Source of the DNA: Deltaproteobacteria bacterium
Lineage (GTDB): Bacteria > Myxococcota_A > UBA796 > GCA-2862545
Direction of reading: 5' to 3'
Length of the DNA stretch: 64,000 bases
NCBI GenBank assembly: GCA_007693595.1
Contig: REDI01000080.1
Coordinates: 1-64,000 of the forward strand
Every line of letters begins with the position of its first letter. Position 1 is the first letter of the stretch. The notes beneath the pieces were generated by a model, which was not told the origin of the DNA, searched no databases, and worked only from the letters and a program-made list of their open reading frames with translations. Positions 33,065-40,869 of this stretch are shown piece by piece. Both the position numbers and the translations under genes were made by a program.

Positions 33065-33919
33065 TCAGTCAACCACGCTGGGGCATCCGGCGGACAAGCG
33101 GTCCAGGAAAGGCGCAAGATCCTCTCCCCGGATCCGAAACAAGCCCAGGTTGCTCCCAGAAGACCAACCGTGCCAATCCGAACCTCCCGTGAGCACCAGG
33201 CCAAAGCGACGGGCCACGCGCTTGACGAAGGTGCGGTCTTGCCTACGCATGCCGGGTCGAAGCCCCTCGAGGGCGTGAAGCCCGGCGCGCGCGAAGGTCT
33301 GAGCATGATCGAGGAGGGCCTGCCGCGGTGGATGGGCCCACGAGGTGACGCCGCCCAGCGCACGGCAACGTCGGATAGCCTCGACAAAGGGCAGATCGAT
33401 CAAGGGCACCACCTCGCGCGTTGCGAAGCGCTGGATACCCTCGGTGACGCTCTGGGCGTGACCCGCCTGAACCAAGGCGCGACCCAGATGATGTCGCGTG
33501 AGCGCTCGCCGGCCGGCGGCCGCGTCGGCAGAGGCGGGCTCCAGCCCGAGATCGAGCCGGCTGACTGCCGCATTATAGCGCTCGGCCCGCGCTTGGCTCT
33601 GTGAGCGACACAGGTCGAGGAAAGCGGTGGGAGGCTCGCCCGGGAAGTAGACGAGCAGGTGATATTCTCGGCCGAGGTGTCGCCCCGTGAGCTCCGCGCC
33701 GGCGATCACCCGAATGTCTCGCCCCTCCACACGGTGCTCTCCGGGCGAGAGGGCTCCGGCGAGATCGTGGTCGGTGAGGGCGATCACATCGAGCCCACCG
33801 AGTGCTGCGCGTCGCAGGACCTCGGCGGGTGGATACCGGCCATCGGAGGCGCTCGAGTGCATGTGCAGATCGAACCAGCCCCGTCGGACCCCCTTCCAGC
33901 CAGCGAGCGCGCCCGTCAT
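33065..33919 (-). CDS. PHP-domain phosphoesterase, RNase AM/YciV-like
   Basis: A 284-aa cytoplasmic PHP protein. Metal-binding motifs are DLHMHSSASDG (HxH), ALTDHD, AELTG, SWAHPP and GGSDWHG. Length and the ordered motifs fit the YciV group (5'-3' exonuclease on short RNAs and 5' ends, also reported as 3',5'-nucleotide phosphatase). The ATG at 33919 overlaps the stop of the upstream membrane protein (TGATG), fixing the start and indicating coupling. Confidence 0.87.
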   Translation of the reverse strand: MTGALAGWKGVRRGWFDLHMHSSASDGRYPPAEVLRRAALGGLDVIALTDHDLAGALSPGEHRVEGRDIRVIAGAELTGRHLGREYHLLVYFPGEPPTAFLDLCRSQSQARAERYNAAVSRLDLGLEPASADAAAGRRALTRHHLGRALVQAGHAQSVTEGIQRFATREVVPLIDLPFVEAIRRCRALGGVTSWAHPPRQALLDHAQTFARAGLHALEGLRPGMRRQDRTFVKRVARRFGLVLTGGSDWHGWSSGSNLGLFRIRGEDLAPFLDRLSAGCPSVVD

Positions 33920-35427
33920 CACTCGCTGATCCTCGCGAAGACGCCGGTCGACCAGGAGCGCTGAACCACCGCCTCGGGACGCTGGACCTTCAGCCGCGCG
34001 GCGAGGTCCCCCATCGGGTCGCTCGCGCGACTCGCCGCCTCGACGAGCGCCCCGAGGCCCTCGAAGGGCTCGGCCGACGCCGCCAGCAAGAGACGGCCGC
34101 CCTCGGAGTGGCCGAGGTAGGTCCCATCGGCCCGAGCGAGCGACGCCTTGTCGGCTGGCGATCGCGTCTGGAAGACGATCCGCGGCTCCCCGTCGAGCTC
34201 CTGAATCACGAGAAGCTGCGCTGTGTCGCTGATCGTAAAGTGATACCAGACCCCACCGCGCGCCGAGGTGAAGTCGGCGGAAAGCTCGACCTCGCCGCCC
34301 GGAACGGGCGCCGTGAGGAGCAGCGTGATCGCGAGGGCGAAGACCGCCGCGAGCCCGGCGACCCCGGCCCACGCCCACCGGGCGGAAGGCGGCTCGGGGA
34401 GGGGCTCAGGGAGCTCCCCCTCGCCATCGATCACGCCCCAGGGCTGTCGCCGGAGCTGGTCGAGCGCCCGATCGGGGAGCGGGCCTATCAGACCCACCCG
34501 AGTCCACCGTCCAGGGCCTCGGAGGAGGGCGGTTCGCAGATGATCTCGACGGGGCGCGCCCACCTCGGCGGCCAGCCGAAGGGCGGCAAAGACCCGCTCC
34601 CGATTGGTCACTTCGACCAGGAGCACATCTTCACCGAGGACCTGCTTTCGTGCAGAAAACTCCTTCGCCAGCATCGAACGATGGACCAAAGATTCCGGTG
34701 CAAACTGGAGCACGAGCACACTGAGGTGGCCCGAGGGCCGCACCGTGCCGACCGGGACCTCGAGATCGTCGGGGGTCAGGCAGCGGCTACGGATCAAGTT
34801 GATGGTGCGCTCACACCGTGGACACCGATCGATCCAGTCGGCGTGACAACCCTCGGCCACCTCGAACAGCGGCGGGCTGTCGTGCGGAGAGAAGTTGGCC
34901 AGGCGCTCCAACTGCCGATCGAGGCGCACCGGAGACCACCGCTGGATCGGCAGGCCATCCGCGAGAGCCTGGCGGCGGATCGTAGCCCGCAGGCCGGCGC
35001 GGCCGCCCTCGACCGCCAAGAGATCCAAGCCATAGTGCTGCGCGAGCTGTTCGAGCGAGATGCCCGCGCCATAGTGATAGCGAAAGACGATGGTCGCTAC
35101 CGGATCGGAGGAGCCCTCGATGAGGCTCCTCCAGCGCTCCGAAACCGGCATGGCGAAGTCTTGCTTGAAGGTCGGGTCGAGGGGCTCGCCCCGGACGCGG
35201 GCGACAAAGCCACGAGTGAGGTGATCCGCCAGATCTTCTGCGGCGGCGAGTCGCATTCCTGGGGGAAGATGAAAGAGCACATGATCGCGCGCGATCCGCA
35301 AGACCCCGCGCGGGTTGATCTGGAGCTTCTTGAGCGTCCAGGCCACCTGCACGGTGATCGCCGCCCAGCCGCTCACTGCGACGTCGGGGGGCAGGCCGGA
35401 GCCTGAGCCGGAGACCGGGAGTGCCAT
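33919..35427 (-). CDS. Membrane protein with sigma region-4-like N-terminal part and a zinc-ribbon-like Cys pair
   Basis: A 502-aa protein not matching a family I can name. Residues about 95-150 (VSERWRSLIEG...VATIVFRYHYGAGISLEQLAQHYGL) resemble a sigma-70 region 4 helix-turn-helix. A CPRC pair at about 205-208, with Cys and His nearby, may bind zinc. A single membrane segment (WAWAGVAGLAAVFALAITLLL) lies near 350-372, with an outer domain of about 130 aa. The architecture recalls transmembrane regulators with a cytoplasmic DNA-binding part. Coupled to the downstream PHP gene by a TGATG overlap. No clear ribosome site precedes the ATG at 35427. Confidence 0.6.
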   Translation of the reverse strand: MALPVSGSGSGLPPDVAVSGWAAITVQVAWTLKKLQINPRGVLRIARDHVLFHLPPGMRLAAAEDLADHLTRGFVARVRGEPLDPTFKQDFAMPVSERWRSLIEGSSDPVATIVFRYHYGAGISLEQLAQHYGLDLLAVEGGRAGLRATIRRQALADGLPIQRWSPVRLDRQLERLANFSPHDSPPLFEVAEGCHADWIDRCPRCERTINLIRSRCLTPDDLEVPVGTVRPSGHLSVLVLQFAPESLVHRSMLAKEFSARKQVLGEDVLLVEVTNRERVFAALRLAAEVGAPRRDHLRTALLRGPGRWTRVGLIGPLPDRALDQLRRQPWGVIDGEGELPEPLPEPPSARWAWAGVAGLAAVFALAITLLLTAPVPGGEVELSADFTSARGGVWYHFTISDTAQLLVIQELDGEPRIVFQTRSPADKASLARADGTYLGHSEGGRLLLAASAEPFEGLGALVEAASRASDPMGDLAARLKVQRPEAVVQRSWSTGVFARISE

Positions 35428-35535
35428 GAAGGGCTCGGGGGAGGGAGAAAGGCGGGGCCCCAGTCTAACCCAACACGGCCGAGCGTGGGCACTTCAAGGG
35501 AGAAGCACCCACGCGGGCTGACGATTCAGGCGCTC

Positions 35536-35724
35536 TCAGGCCACGCCTTCGGCCTCTCGGGACGAGGGACCTGCTCGGCTCTGAGCGACCATATCGGCGA
35601 TCATGTCGTTGATGGTCGCCGCAGCGGCGACCGAGGCAAGATCTTCGTCTCCGTACAGCTCGAAGAACTCTTCGTAGAGCACCGAGATGAGATCGCCGAG
35701 GGAGGTCTGGATGGTCTGGGTCAT
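35536..35724 (-). CDS. Small acidic protein of unknown function
   Basis: A 62-aa acidic protein (MTQTIQTSLGDLISVLYEEF...). The middle is a strongly amphipathic helix (LYEEFFELYGDEDLASVAAAA) followed by TINDMIADMV. GGAG lies 6 nt upstream of the ATG at 35724; an ATG 12 nt earlier overlaps this ribosome site and is less likely. No family recognised. A 227-bp non-coding gap upstream is long enough for its own promoter. Confidence 0.55.
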   Translation of the reverse strand: MTQTIQTSLGDLISVLYEEFFELYGDEDLASVAAAATINDMIADMVAQSRAGPSSREAEGVA

Positions 35725-35951
35725 AATGGACTCCATAAGGTTGGGTGATGGAGCACCGATGGGCCGGTGCCGCTTGGAGGAGGTGCAAGCGTCGTGCCGG
35801 GCCCGAGCCAGGTCACCGCCCTGCCTCCTCTCTCATTATGTACGCATGACAGGCCCGATCGTTGGTCCCGCATTGTCACGATCTGATCAAGACGCCTGAA
35901 GCGCTGCGGCACACCGCCCCAGGACCTCCCTCCTAAACCAGTGGATGTTGA

Positions 35952-36596
35952 CTACCTATACGCCGCGGCCTCGCTCCCCGTGCCCTTTGACCTGCCAGGT
36001 AAGGGGGCGTGGGCGGCCGTCAGCACCCAGACCTTCTCCGCTCCCGCCTCGCGCAATACCTGAGCGCAGGCCTCGGCGGTGGCGCCGGTGGTCAGCACAT
36101 CATCGATCAGGACAACCTCACCGAAAGCAGGCCTCGTCGCTTGGATCCGACCCTGTAGCGCCGCGCGTCTCTCGTGGGCGCTGCGGCCGGCCTGACGCGG
36201 TCCTGGCCCGATGCGTAGAAGCGGGGCCGGACGCGCTTGCACGCTGAGCTCCCCAGCGATCAACGCGCCCATCGCGAAGCCACGACGCCACCGTCGGGTC
36301 CAGGGAGAAGGTGCCCAGGTGAGGACCGAGGCGCGGCAGAGCAAGGCGGAGACGAAGGGGTCGCTCAAACAGCGCCGCCGGAGCGCTCGCGCCACCGCGA
36401 CACCGATGTCGCGATCGGGCAGCCCCTTGGCCCGGAGCACGGCTGCGCCCCAAGGACCGTGGTAGGAACCTGCCGTAAAGGCCCCATTCACCCCCGCCAG
36501 CGCCAAGGGAACGCGGCTCAGCTCACCTTGGCCCCCACAGCGGCGGCAAAAGAGGGGGCCCGGAACACCGCAGATCCGACAGTCCTTCCTCCACAT
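35952..36596 (-). CDS. ComF family phosphoribosyltransferase-like protein
   Basis: A 214-aa ComF/GntX-type protein. A double Cys zinc ribbon (CRICG and CRRCGG) at the N-terminus is followed by a phosphoribosyltransferase fold whose PRPP-loop reads VVLIDDVLTTGAT. ComF proteins support DNA uptake or carbohydrate use in other bacteria. The ATG at 36596 has GGAGG 6 nt upstream; the longer frame overlaps nothing useful and lacks support. No other competence gene is adjacent. Confidence 0.9.
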   Translation of the reverse strand: MWRKDCRICGVPGPLFCRRCGGQGELSRVPLALAGVNGAFTAGSYHGPWGAAVLRAKGLPDRDIGVAVARALRRRCLSDPFVSALLCRASVLTWAPSPWTRRWRRGFAMGALIAGELSVQARPAPLLRIGPGPRQAGRSAHERRAALQGRIQATRPAFGEVVLIDDVLTTGATAEACAQVLREAGAEKVWVLTAAHAPLPGRSKGTGSEAAAYR

Positions 36597-36702
36597 CGAG
36601 CCTCCGCGCTCCGAGTACCCTCCCGGGTGCCCCAAACACTCGAACTCTAGTGTCCATCCCGCGGCCCGGCAGGGAAATCCAACCCCGCCAGTGGTGCTAC
36701 GA

Positions 36703-37848
36703 TCAGTAGACGAAGGCCTCGTGGCGATAGACCTTTCGCTTCGCCGACCGATCTTGGACCTTGGCGAAGTCGGCCTCGCGCTTCTGCACCCAGGCGGCTT
36801 GCGCGTCGCTGGACTCGAAAGGCTCCTCGACCATCTCCACCGCAAACTCCGCCGAGCCCTTGCACCGCGACGCGCCGTCAAGCTTCCACTCATAAGTCAG
36901 CTTCTCTTGCAGGTCGTCGGCGAGCTGCTCCGGCCAGGCGATGCCCCCTTCCGCGAACTTCCCGAGGTGAAGGTTCGTCAGCTTCTTTCCGTTCTTGCAG
37001 GTGATCTGCTCGGTGATCGCCACCGCGTAGCGGTAGTTGCCCTCGCCGTCCTTGCGCTCGCGCCAGCGGTGGACCGCGAGCTGGTCCGCTTCATCGGTCG
37101 CGCCGAGGGCGGTCAGGGTCGTGCGGGCTTGCTCGATCGCACGGGGCGGAAGGGATCCAGCCAGGTCTACGATGGCCTCAGCCGCCTTGGAGGCCACGGC
37201 GGCGTCGAGCCCTTCTACACTTCCGACACCTGCGGTGTCGGCGAAGGCGTTGACGAGGTACGTCAGCTCCTCGGGATCGTCGCTCTTCGAGGCGAGATCG
37301 ATCAGCGCCGGGATGGCGTCGCCTCGAAGGTTGCGCGCGTAGACCTCGAGCACGCTAAAGAGCTTGGGCCGGTCGCGCGAGATCTCTTTGGAGGTGAGCG
37401 CATCCCCTAGAAGCTCCTGAATGGGCGCGACCCGGCACTCCGTGAGGCCCCGATGCCAGCGCTGCGTGAAGAAGGCGTCGCCCCGATCCTTGTAGGTCGC
37501 CAGGAAGAAGGCCTGAACGGCCTCGCTCTCGGCGCATTGATCGCCCAAGGCGGCGATGGCTCGGCTGCGCTGATCGGGCTCGAGGCCCTCGATCCAGCCA
37601 TGAACCACCGTGTCGAGGCGAAGCTCGACGGCGCGCGTGGCTGCCGCATACCCCTCGGCCCCGGCGAGCATGCGCTGAAAGGCCTTCGGCGCCGCAGCCT
37701 TGGCCTGCCGTTCATCGCACTCGGCGAGCTTCTGGAACCTACTGCCGACCGCGACCGGGGTGGCCTCGTCGAGCTCCTTGCGGAGCGATCGGGCATCGCA
37801 GGGACTCGCGGCGGCGAGCTGGGGCACGAGAAGGAAGAGGGGCAGCAT
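36703..37848 (-). CDS. Secreted protein of unknown function, HEAT-like helices
   Basis: A 381-aa protein with a signal peptide (MLPLFLLVPQLAAAS) and a long alpha-helical region (about 20-250) that reads like irregular HEAT/ARM repeats (PALIDLASKSDDPEELTYLVNAF and similar). The C-terminal 120 aa have a Cys pair and mixed strands. No enzymatic motif seen. GGAGG precedes the ATG. Confidence 0.65.
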   Translation of the reverse strand: MLPLFLLVPQLAAASPCDARSLRKELDEATPVAVGSRFQKLAECDERQAKAAAPKAFQRMLAGAEGYAAATRAVELRLDTVVHGWIEGLEPDQRSRAIAALGDQCAESEAVQAFFLATYKDRGDAFFTQRWHRGLTECRVAPIQELLGDALTSKEISRDRPKLFSVLEVYARNLRGDAIPALIDLASKSDDPEELTYLVNAFADTAGVGSVEGLDAAVASKAAEAIVDLAGSLPPRAIEQARTTLTALGATDEADQLAVHRWRERKDGEGNYRYAVAITEQITCKNGKKLTNLHLGKFAEGGIAWPEQLADDLQEKLTYEWKLDGASRCKGSAEFAVEMVEEPFESSDAQAAWVQKREADFAKVQDRSAKRKVYRHEAFVY

Positions 37849-38174
37849 CAGGGCCTCCTAGAGGTGAACATGGCATCCCCGGGGCTAGCCCGGTTCGGCA
37901 CCGAGGGCGAGGTGGCCGAGCCCCGAACCCGACCTAGGCCGACCGACCGCAGCCCAACCGCGCAGCGACGCCACCCGACCATCCACCAAGCACCCCAGGC
38001 GACCGCGCCCTTCCCCGCCAGCTCGAGCTTGAGCCACCCTGCTCCCGTCGCGGTGGTAGGCCCAGGAGGCGAGCGTTACCTGAGGCGCGCAAGTGGGTTG
38101 ATCCCGGGCCGGGAGGTCCCATCAACCCCCCGAGCGCCCCTTTCGCTTCGACCCTCCCTCACCCAGGAGTCCCC
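37849..38174. other. Non-coding divergent region with an 8-bp inverted repeat
   Basis: This gap separates the HEAT-like gene and mdh and should hold both promoters. The only structure seen is gggttgat (38095-38102) pairing with atcaaccc (38121-38128) over an 18-nt loop, about 50 nt before the mdh start. It might be a leader hairpin or an operator. No gene supported. Confidence 0.4.
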
Positions 38175-39152
38175 ATGCCCGCACCCCTTCGTGTCGCCGT
38201 AACCGGAGCCGCCGGAAACATCGGCTATGCCCTCCTCTGGCGCCTCGCCTCCGGCGACTGCTTCGGCCCGGATCAGCCCATCGAGCTTCAACTCCTCGAG
38301 ATCCCGCCTGGCATGGAGCGGCTCCTAGGGGTGGTCATGGAGCTCCAGGACTCCGCCTTTCCCCTGGTCCACCGCATCACTGCGACCAGCGATCCCGCCG
38401 AGGCCTTCCAAGACGCGGATGCGGTCTTCCTCGTCGGGTCCCGCCCCCGAAGCAAAGACATGGACCGCGCCGATCTCGTGGCTGCCAACGGACCCATCTT
38501 CACGGGCCAAGGTCGCGCGATCAACGACCACGCCAAGCGCACCGTCAAGGTCATCACCGTCGGCAACCCCTGCAACACCAACTGCCTGATCGCCAACGCC
38601 AACAGCCCCGATCTCGGTGATGAATGCTTCTCGGCCATGACTCGCCTCGACGAGAACCGCGCGGTGGGGCAGCTCGCGGTCAAGGCCGGCGTGCCTCCCG
38701 CCCAGATCGCCGACGTCTTCATCTGGGGCAACCACGCCGACACCATGTACCCCGACCTTCAGCGCGCCACCGTCAACCACAAACCCGCGGCCGAGATCTT
38801 CGACAGCGACTGGCTGCGCGGCGAGTTCCACAAGACCGTCGCGACCCGGGGCAAGGCGATCATCGTCGCCCGTGGTGCTTCCTCCGCCGCCTCCGCCGCC
38901 TCCGCCGCCGTGGATCACATGCGCGACTGGTGGCACGGAACCCAGGGAAGGATCGTGTCGATGGCGATCCCCTCCAAGGGCTGGTACGGCGTGCCCGAGG
39001 GGCTCATCTTCAGCTTCCCCGTTCGCGTCTCGGCCCAAGGCCAGATCGAGGTCGTCGAAGACCTGGTCCTCGACGATTACGCTCGCACCCAGATCCAGAA
39101 GAACGTCGACGCCCTCCTCGAGGAGCGAGCCGCGGTCGCCGATCTCCTCTAG
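38175..39152 (+). CDS. mdh: Malate dehydrogenase
   Basis: A 325-aa NAD-dependent malate dehydrogenase interconverting malate and oxaloacetate. It is of the cytosolic/MDH1-like branch: TGAAGNIGYAL nucleotide motif (10-20), VGNPCNTN, substrate Arg in TRLDENRA and the catalytic His in IWGNHADTMYPD. The run GASSAASAASAA is the mobile active-site region with an unusual Ala/Ser-rich insert-like stretch. CAGGAG precedes the ATG at 38175. A 493-bp gap with a cobalamin riboswitch follows. Confidence 0.95.
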   Translation: MPAPLRVAVTGAAGNIGYALLWRLASGDCFGPDQPIELQLLEIPPGMERLLGVVMELQDSAFPLVHRITATSDPAEAFQDADAVFLVGSRPRSKDMDRADLVAANGPIFTGQGRAINDHAKRTVKVITVGNPCNTNCLIANANSPDLGDECFSAMTRLDENRAVGQLAVKAGVPPAQIADVFIWGNHADTMYPDLQRATVNHKPAAEIFDSDWLRGEFHKTVATRGKAIIVARGASSAASAASAAVDHMRDWWHGTQGRIVSMAIPSKGWYGVPEGLIFSFPVRVSAQGQIEVVEDLVLDDYARTQIQKNVDALLEERAAVADLL

Positions 39153-39239
39153 TCGCAGCACTCGACGCAGCCCCCCTCGGGCCCTGTGATCCTAAGCGGG
39201 GGGCTTGCGGCGCAGCGCGGCCCCGCATAGTCCCCCGGT

Positions 39240-39258
39240 GCGCCCCGATACGGGGTGC
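39240..39258 (+). terminator. Hairpin after mdh, possible terminator
   Basis: gcgcccc pairs with ggggtgc (one G-U) over a 5-nt loop, 88 nt after the mdh stop. No T tract follows, so a factor-dependent or non-terminating role is equally possible. Confidence 0.25.
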
Positions 39259-39382
39259 GTGGATCGATGCCCGAGATAGGCCCGATCCCCGTCGATTCCC
39301 GCTCCTGTGCCTCCGGACGAGCCCCCGTGCCGATCCAAAGCGCAGGGTGGAGCACTTCGGGGCCAGGGCACGCTCGGGCCGG

Positions 39383-39532
39383 CGAGGTGGGTCCCCCACC
39401 GCGTCGAAGGGAAGCCGGTGAGAATCCGGCGCGGTGCCGCCACCGTGATCGGTCAGGCCCCTTCACTACGCCACTGGACAAAGGTCCGGGAAGGCGAAGG
39501 GGATAACGGCCGTCAGTCGGGAGACCGATCGA
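39383..39532 (+). promoter_or_regulatory. Cobalamin riboswitch
   Basis: The conserved core is visible. GGGAA at 39409-39413 is followed by GCCGGTGAGAATCCGGC (39414-39430) and GCCGCCACCGTGA (39436-39448). The B12-box-like segment CAGTCGGGAGACC lies at 39514-39526. The paired segments and order match class I adenosylcobalamin riboswitches. A catcct/aggatg hairpin (39551-39569) lies just downstream and could be the expression switch or hide the start region. The next gene (lipoprotein at 39646) is the only downstream target on this strand. Bases 39153-39382 show only the mdh terminator candidate. Confidence 0.9.
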
Positions 39533-39645
39533 TCCGCTTCGTACGAACCCCATCCTCGGTACAAGGATGCTCGTGCGGGCGAGACCGTCGTCCGCGGCCG
39601 CCCATCGCGCAAAACCGACCGAGGTCCCAACATCTCGAGGGACCC

Positions 39646-40497
39646 ATGAAGAAGTCTACCCTACTGCTCCTCTCCATCACACTCACCGCCTGCTCTCAAG
39701 GCGGCGACATCGACAGCGCCTCCTCGAGCCCCTCCTCCCAGGTGAGCTCCTCTACGGATTCGGCGGTGCACGACACCGATAGCTCGGGCCAGTCCAGCTC
39801 CTCTGACTCCGAGCTCCCGTTCGACACCATCCCGCTCCTCGGGACCTGGGCAGACAACTGGAACGGGGAGCACCTCATCGACGCAGACCGATGGACGATG
39901 GGAGACAGCGTCTTTCATCTGACCTCTGTCGACGCGCAAGAGGGCTGGGCCGTCGCCGAGAACGACGACGCAAACGCCTTCAACCCAAGCAAGTGGTCCC
40001 GCTTCGACTGGGTCGAGGCAGAGCACAACGGCTGGTGGTTCTGCCAGACCGCCTTCGACGCAGAGTCCGAGGAGGATGCCTTGACGGTGGAGCCGGCCAA
40101 CGCCGACGACCCCGCGAGCACCGGCTGCGGGGACTTCGCCTGGAGTCGACTCTACGTTCCACTCCCCATTCGAGGTGAATGGGAGGATGGCTTCGGAGGG
40201 GATCACACGGTCTACGAGTGGTCCTGGACCATGGGTGACAGCGTCTTTCACATCACGAACTACGACGCCGAGGAGCGCTGGATCGTCGCACATAATGACG
40301 CAGAGAATGACTGGAGCCCCGAGAAGTGGTCCCGCTTCGAGTGGGTCGAGGCCGACGGGAGCCTTTGGTTCTGCCAAGTCCGATTCGACGCCGACACCGA
40401 GGACGAGGCCCTCGAGGCGGAGTCAGCCGACACCACGGATCCCTCGAGCTCGGGGTGCGGAGGATTCGCCTGGAGCGAGCTTGTCGTTGCGGACTAG
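39646..40497 (+). CDS. Cobalamin-riboswitch-controlled lipoprotein with a duplicated domain
   Basis: A 283-aa predicted lipoprotein (lipobox LTAC) with a Ser/Asp-rich linker (about 20-58). Two tandem copies of an 85-95-aa domain follow. The repeated features are G-x-W-x-D near the start, WTMGDSVFH, a KWSRF(D/E)W motif, (W/L)WFCQ and GCG-(D/G)-FAWS at the end; each copy has two Cys. The downstream position of a B12 riboswitch suggests a role in corrinoid capture, transport or sparing, but the domain's function is unknown to me and no TonB receptor is adjacent. The ATG at 39646 lies 114 nt past the riboswitch core. Confidence 0.82.
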   Translation: MKKSTLLLLSITLTACSQGGDIDSASSSPSSQVSSSTDSAVHDTDSSGQSSSSDSELPFDTIPLLGTWADNWNGEHLIDADRWTMGDSVFHLTSVDAQEGWAVAENDDANAFNPSKWSRFDWVEAEHNGWWFCQTAFDAESEEDALTVEPANADDPASTGCGDFAWSRLYVPLPIRGEWEDGFGGDHTVYEWSWTMGDSVFHITNYDAEERWIVAHNDAENDWSPEKWSRFEWVEADGSLWFCQVRFDADTEDEALEAESADTTDPSSSGCGGFAWSELVVAD

Positions 40498-40550
40498 CCG
40501 GCTGTTTCAGTAGATCGTGCGCTGAGGGCTCGCCGCACCGGCGTGGGTCC

Positions 40551-40754
40551 TCAGCCCAACCACCATCGCGTTCCCCGCGTGCGGCCGGTGCGGTAGGTGA
40601 TACCACGCTGCTCGAGTTCGATGAGGTGGGCGCGCACGACGTCGTAATCGACCCCGATCGCTTCTGCGATCTCTCGGGACTTCTGCTCGTTGGATTGCGC
40701 GAGCGCCGAGACGATCTGCTCGACAACCTCGGGATCCAGCTCTGTGTTCTTCAT
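40551..40754 (-). CDS. Small winged-helix DNA-binding protein
   Basis: A 67-aa protein: MKNTELDPEVVEQIVSAL, then a helix-turn-helix (SREIAEAIGVDYDVVRAHL) and a wing (RGITYRTGRTRGTRWWL). Probably a free-standing winged HTH. GGGAG is well placed before the ATG at 40754; the longer frame is rejected. Target unknown. It is convergent with the B12-controlled lipoprotein. Confidence 0.75.
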   Translation of the reverse strand: MKNTELDPEVVEQIVSALAQSNEQKSREIAEAIGVDYDVVRAHLIELEQRGITYRTGRTRGTRWWLG

Positions 40755-40869
40755 CGATGCTCCCGAGTCAGACGGCCCGCCCTGACGGCCACAAGCCACT
40801 TAGCCGATTCCCATCGAGATGTCATCACACCTCAGATTCACCGCTTTCCATCAAACAACCGAGCCCGAC

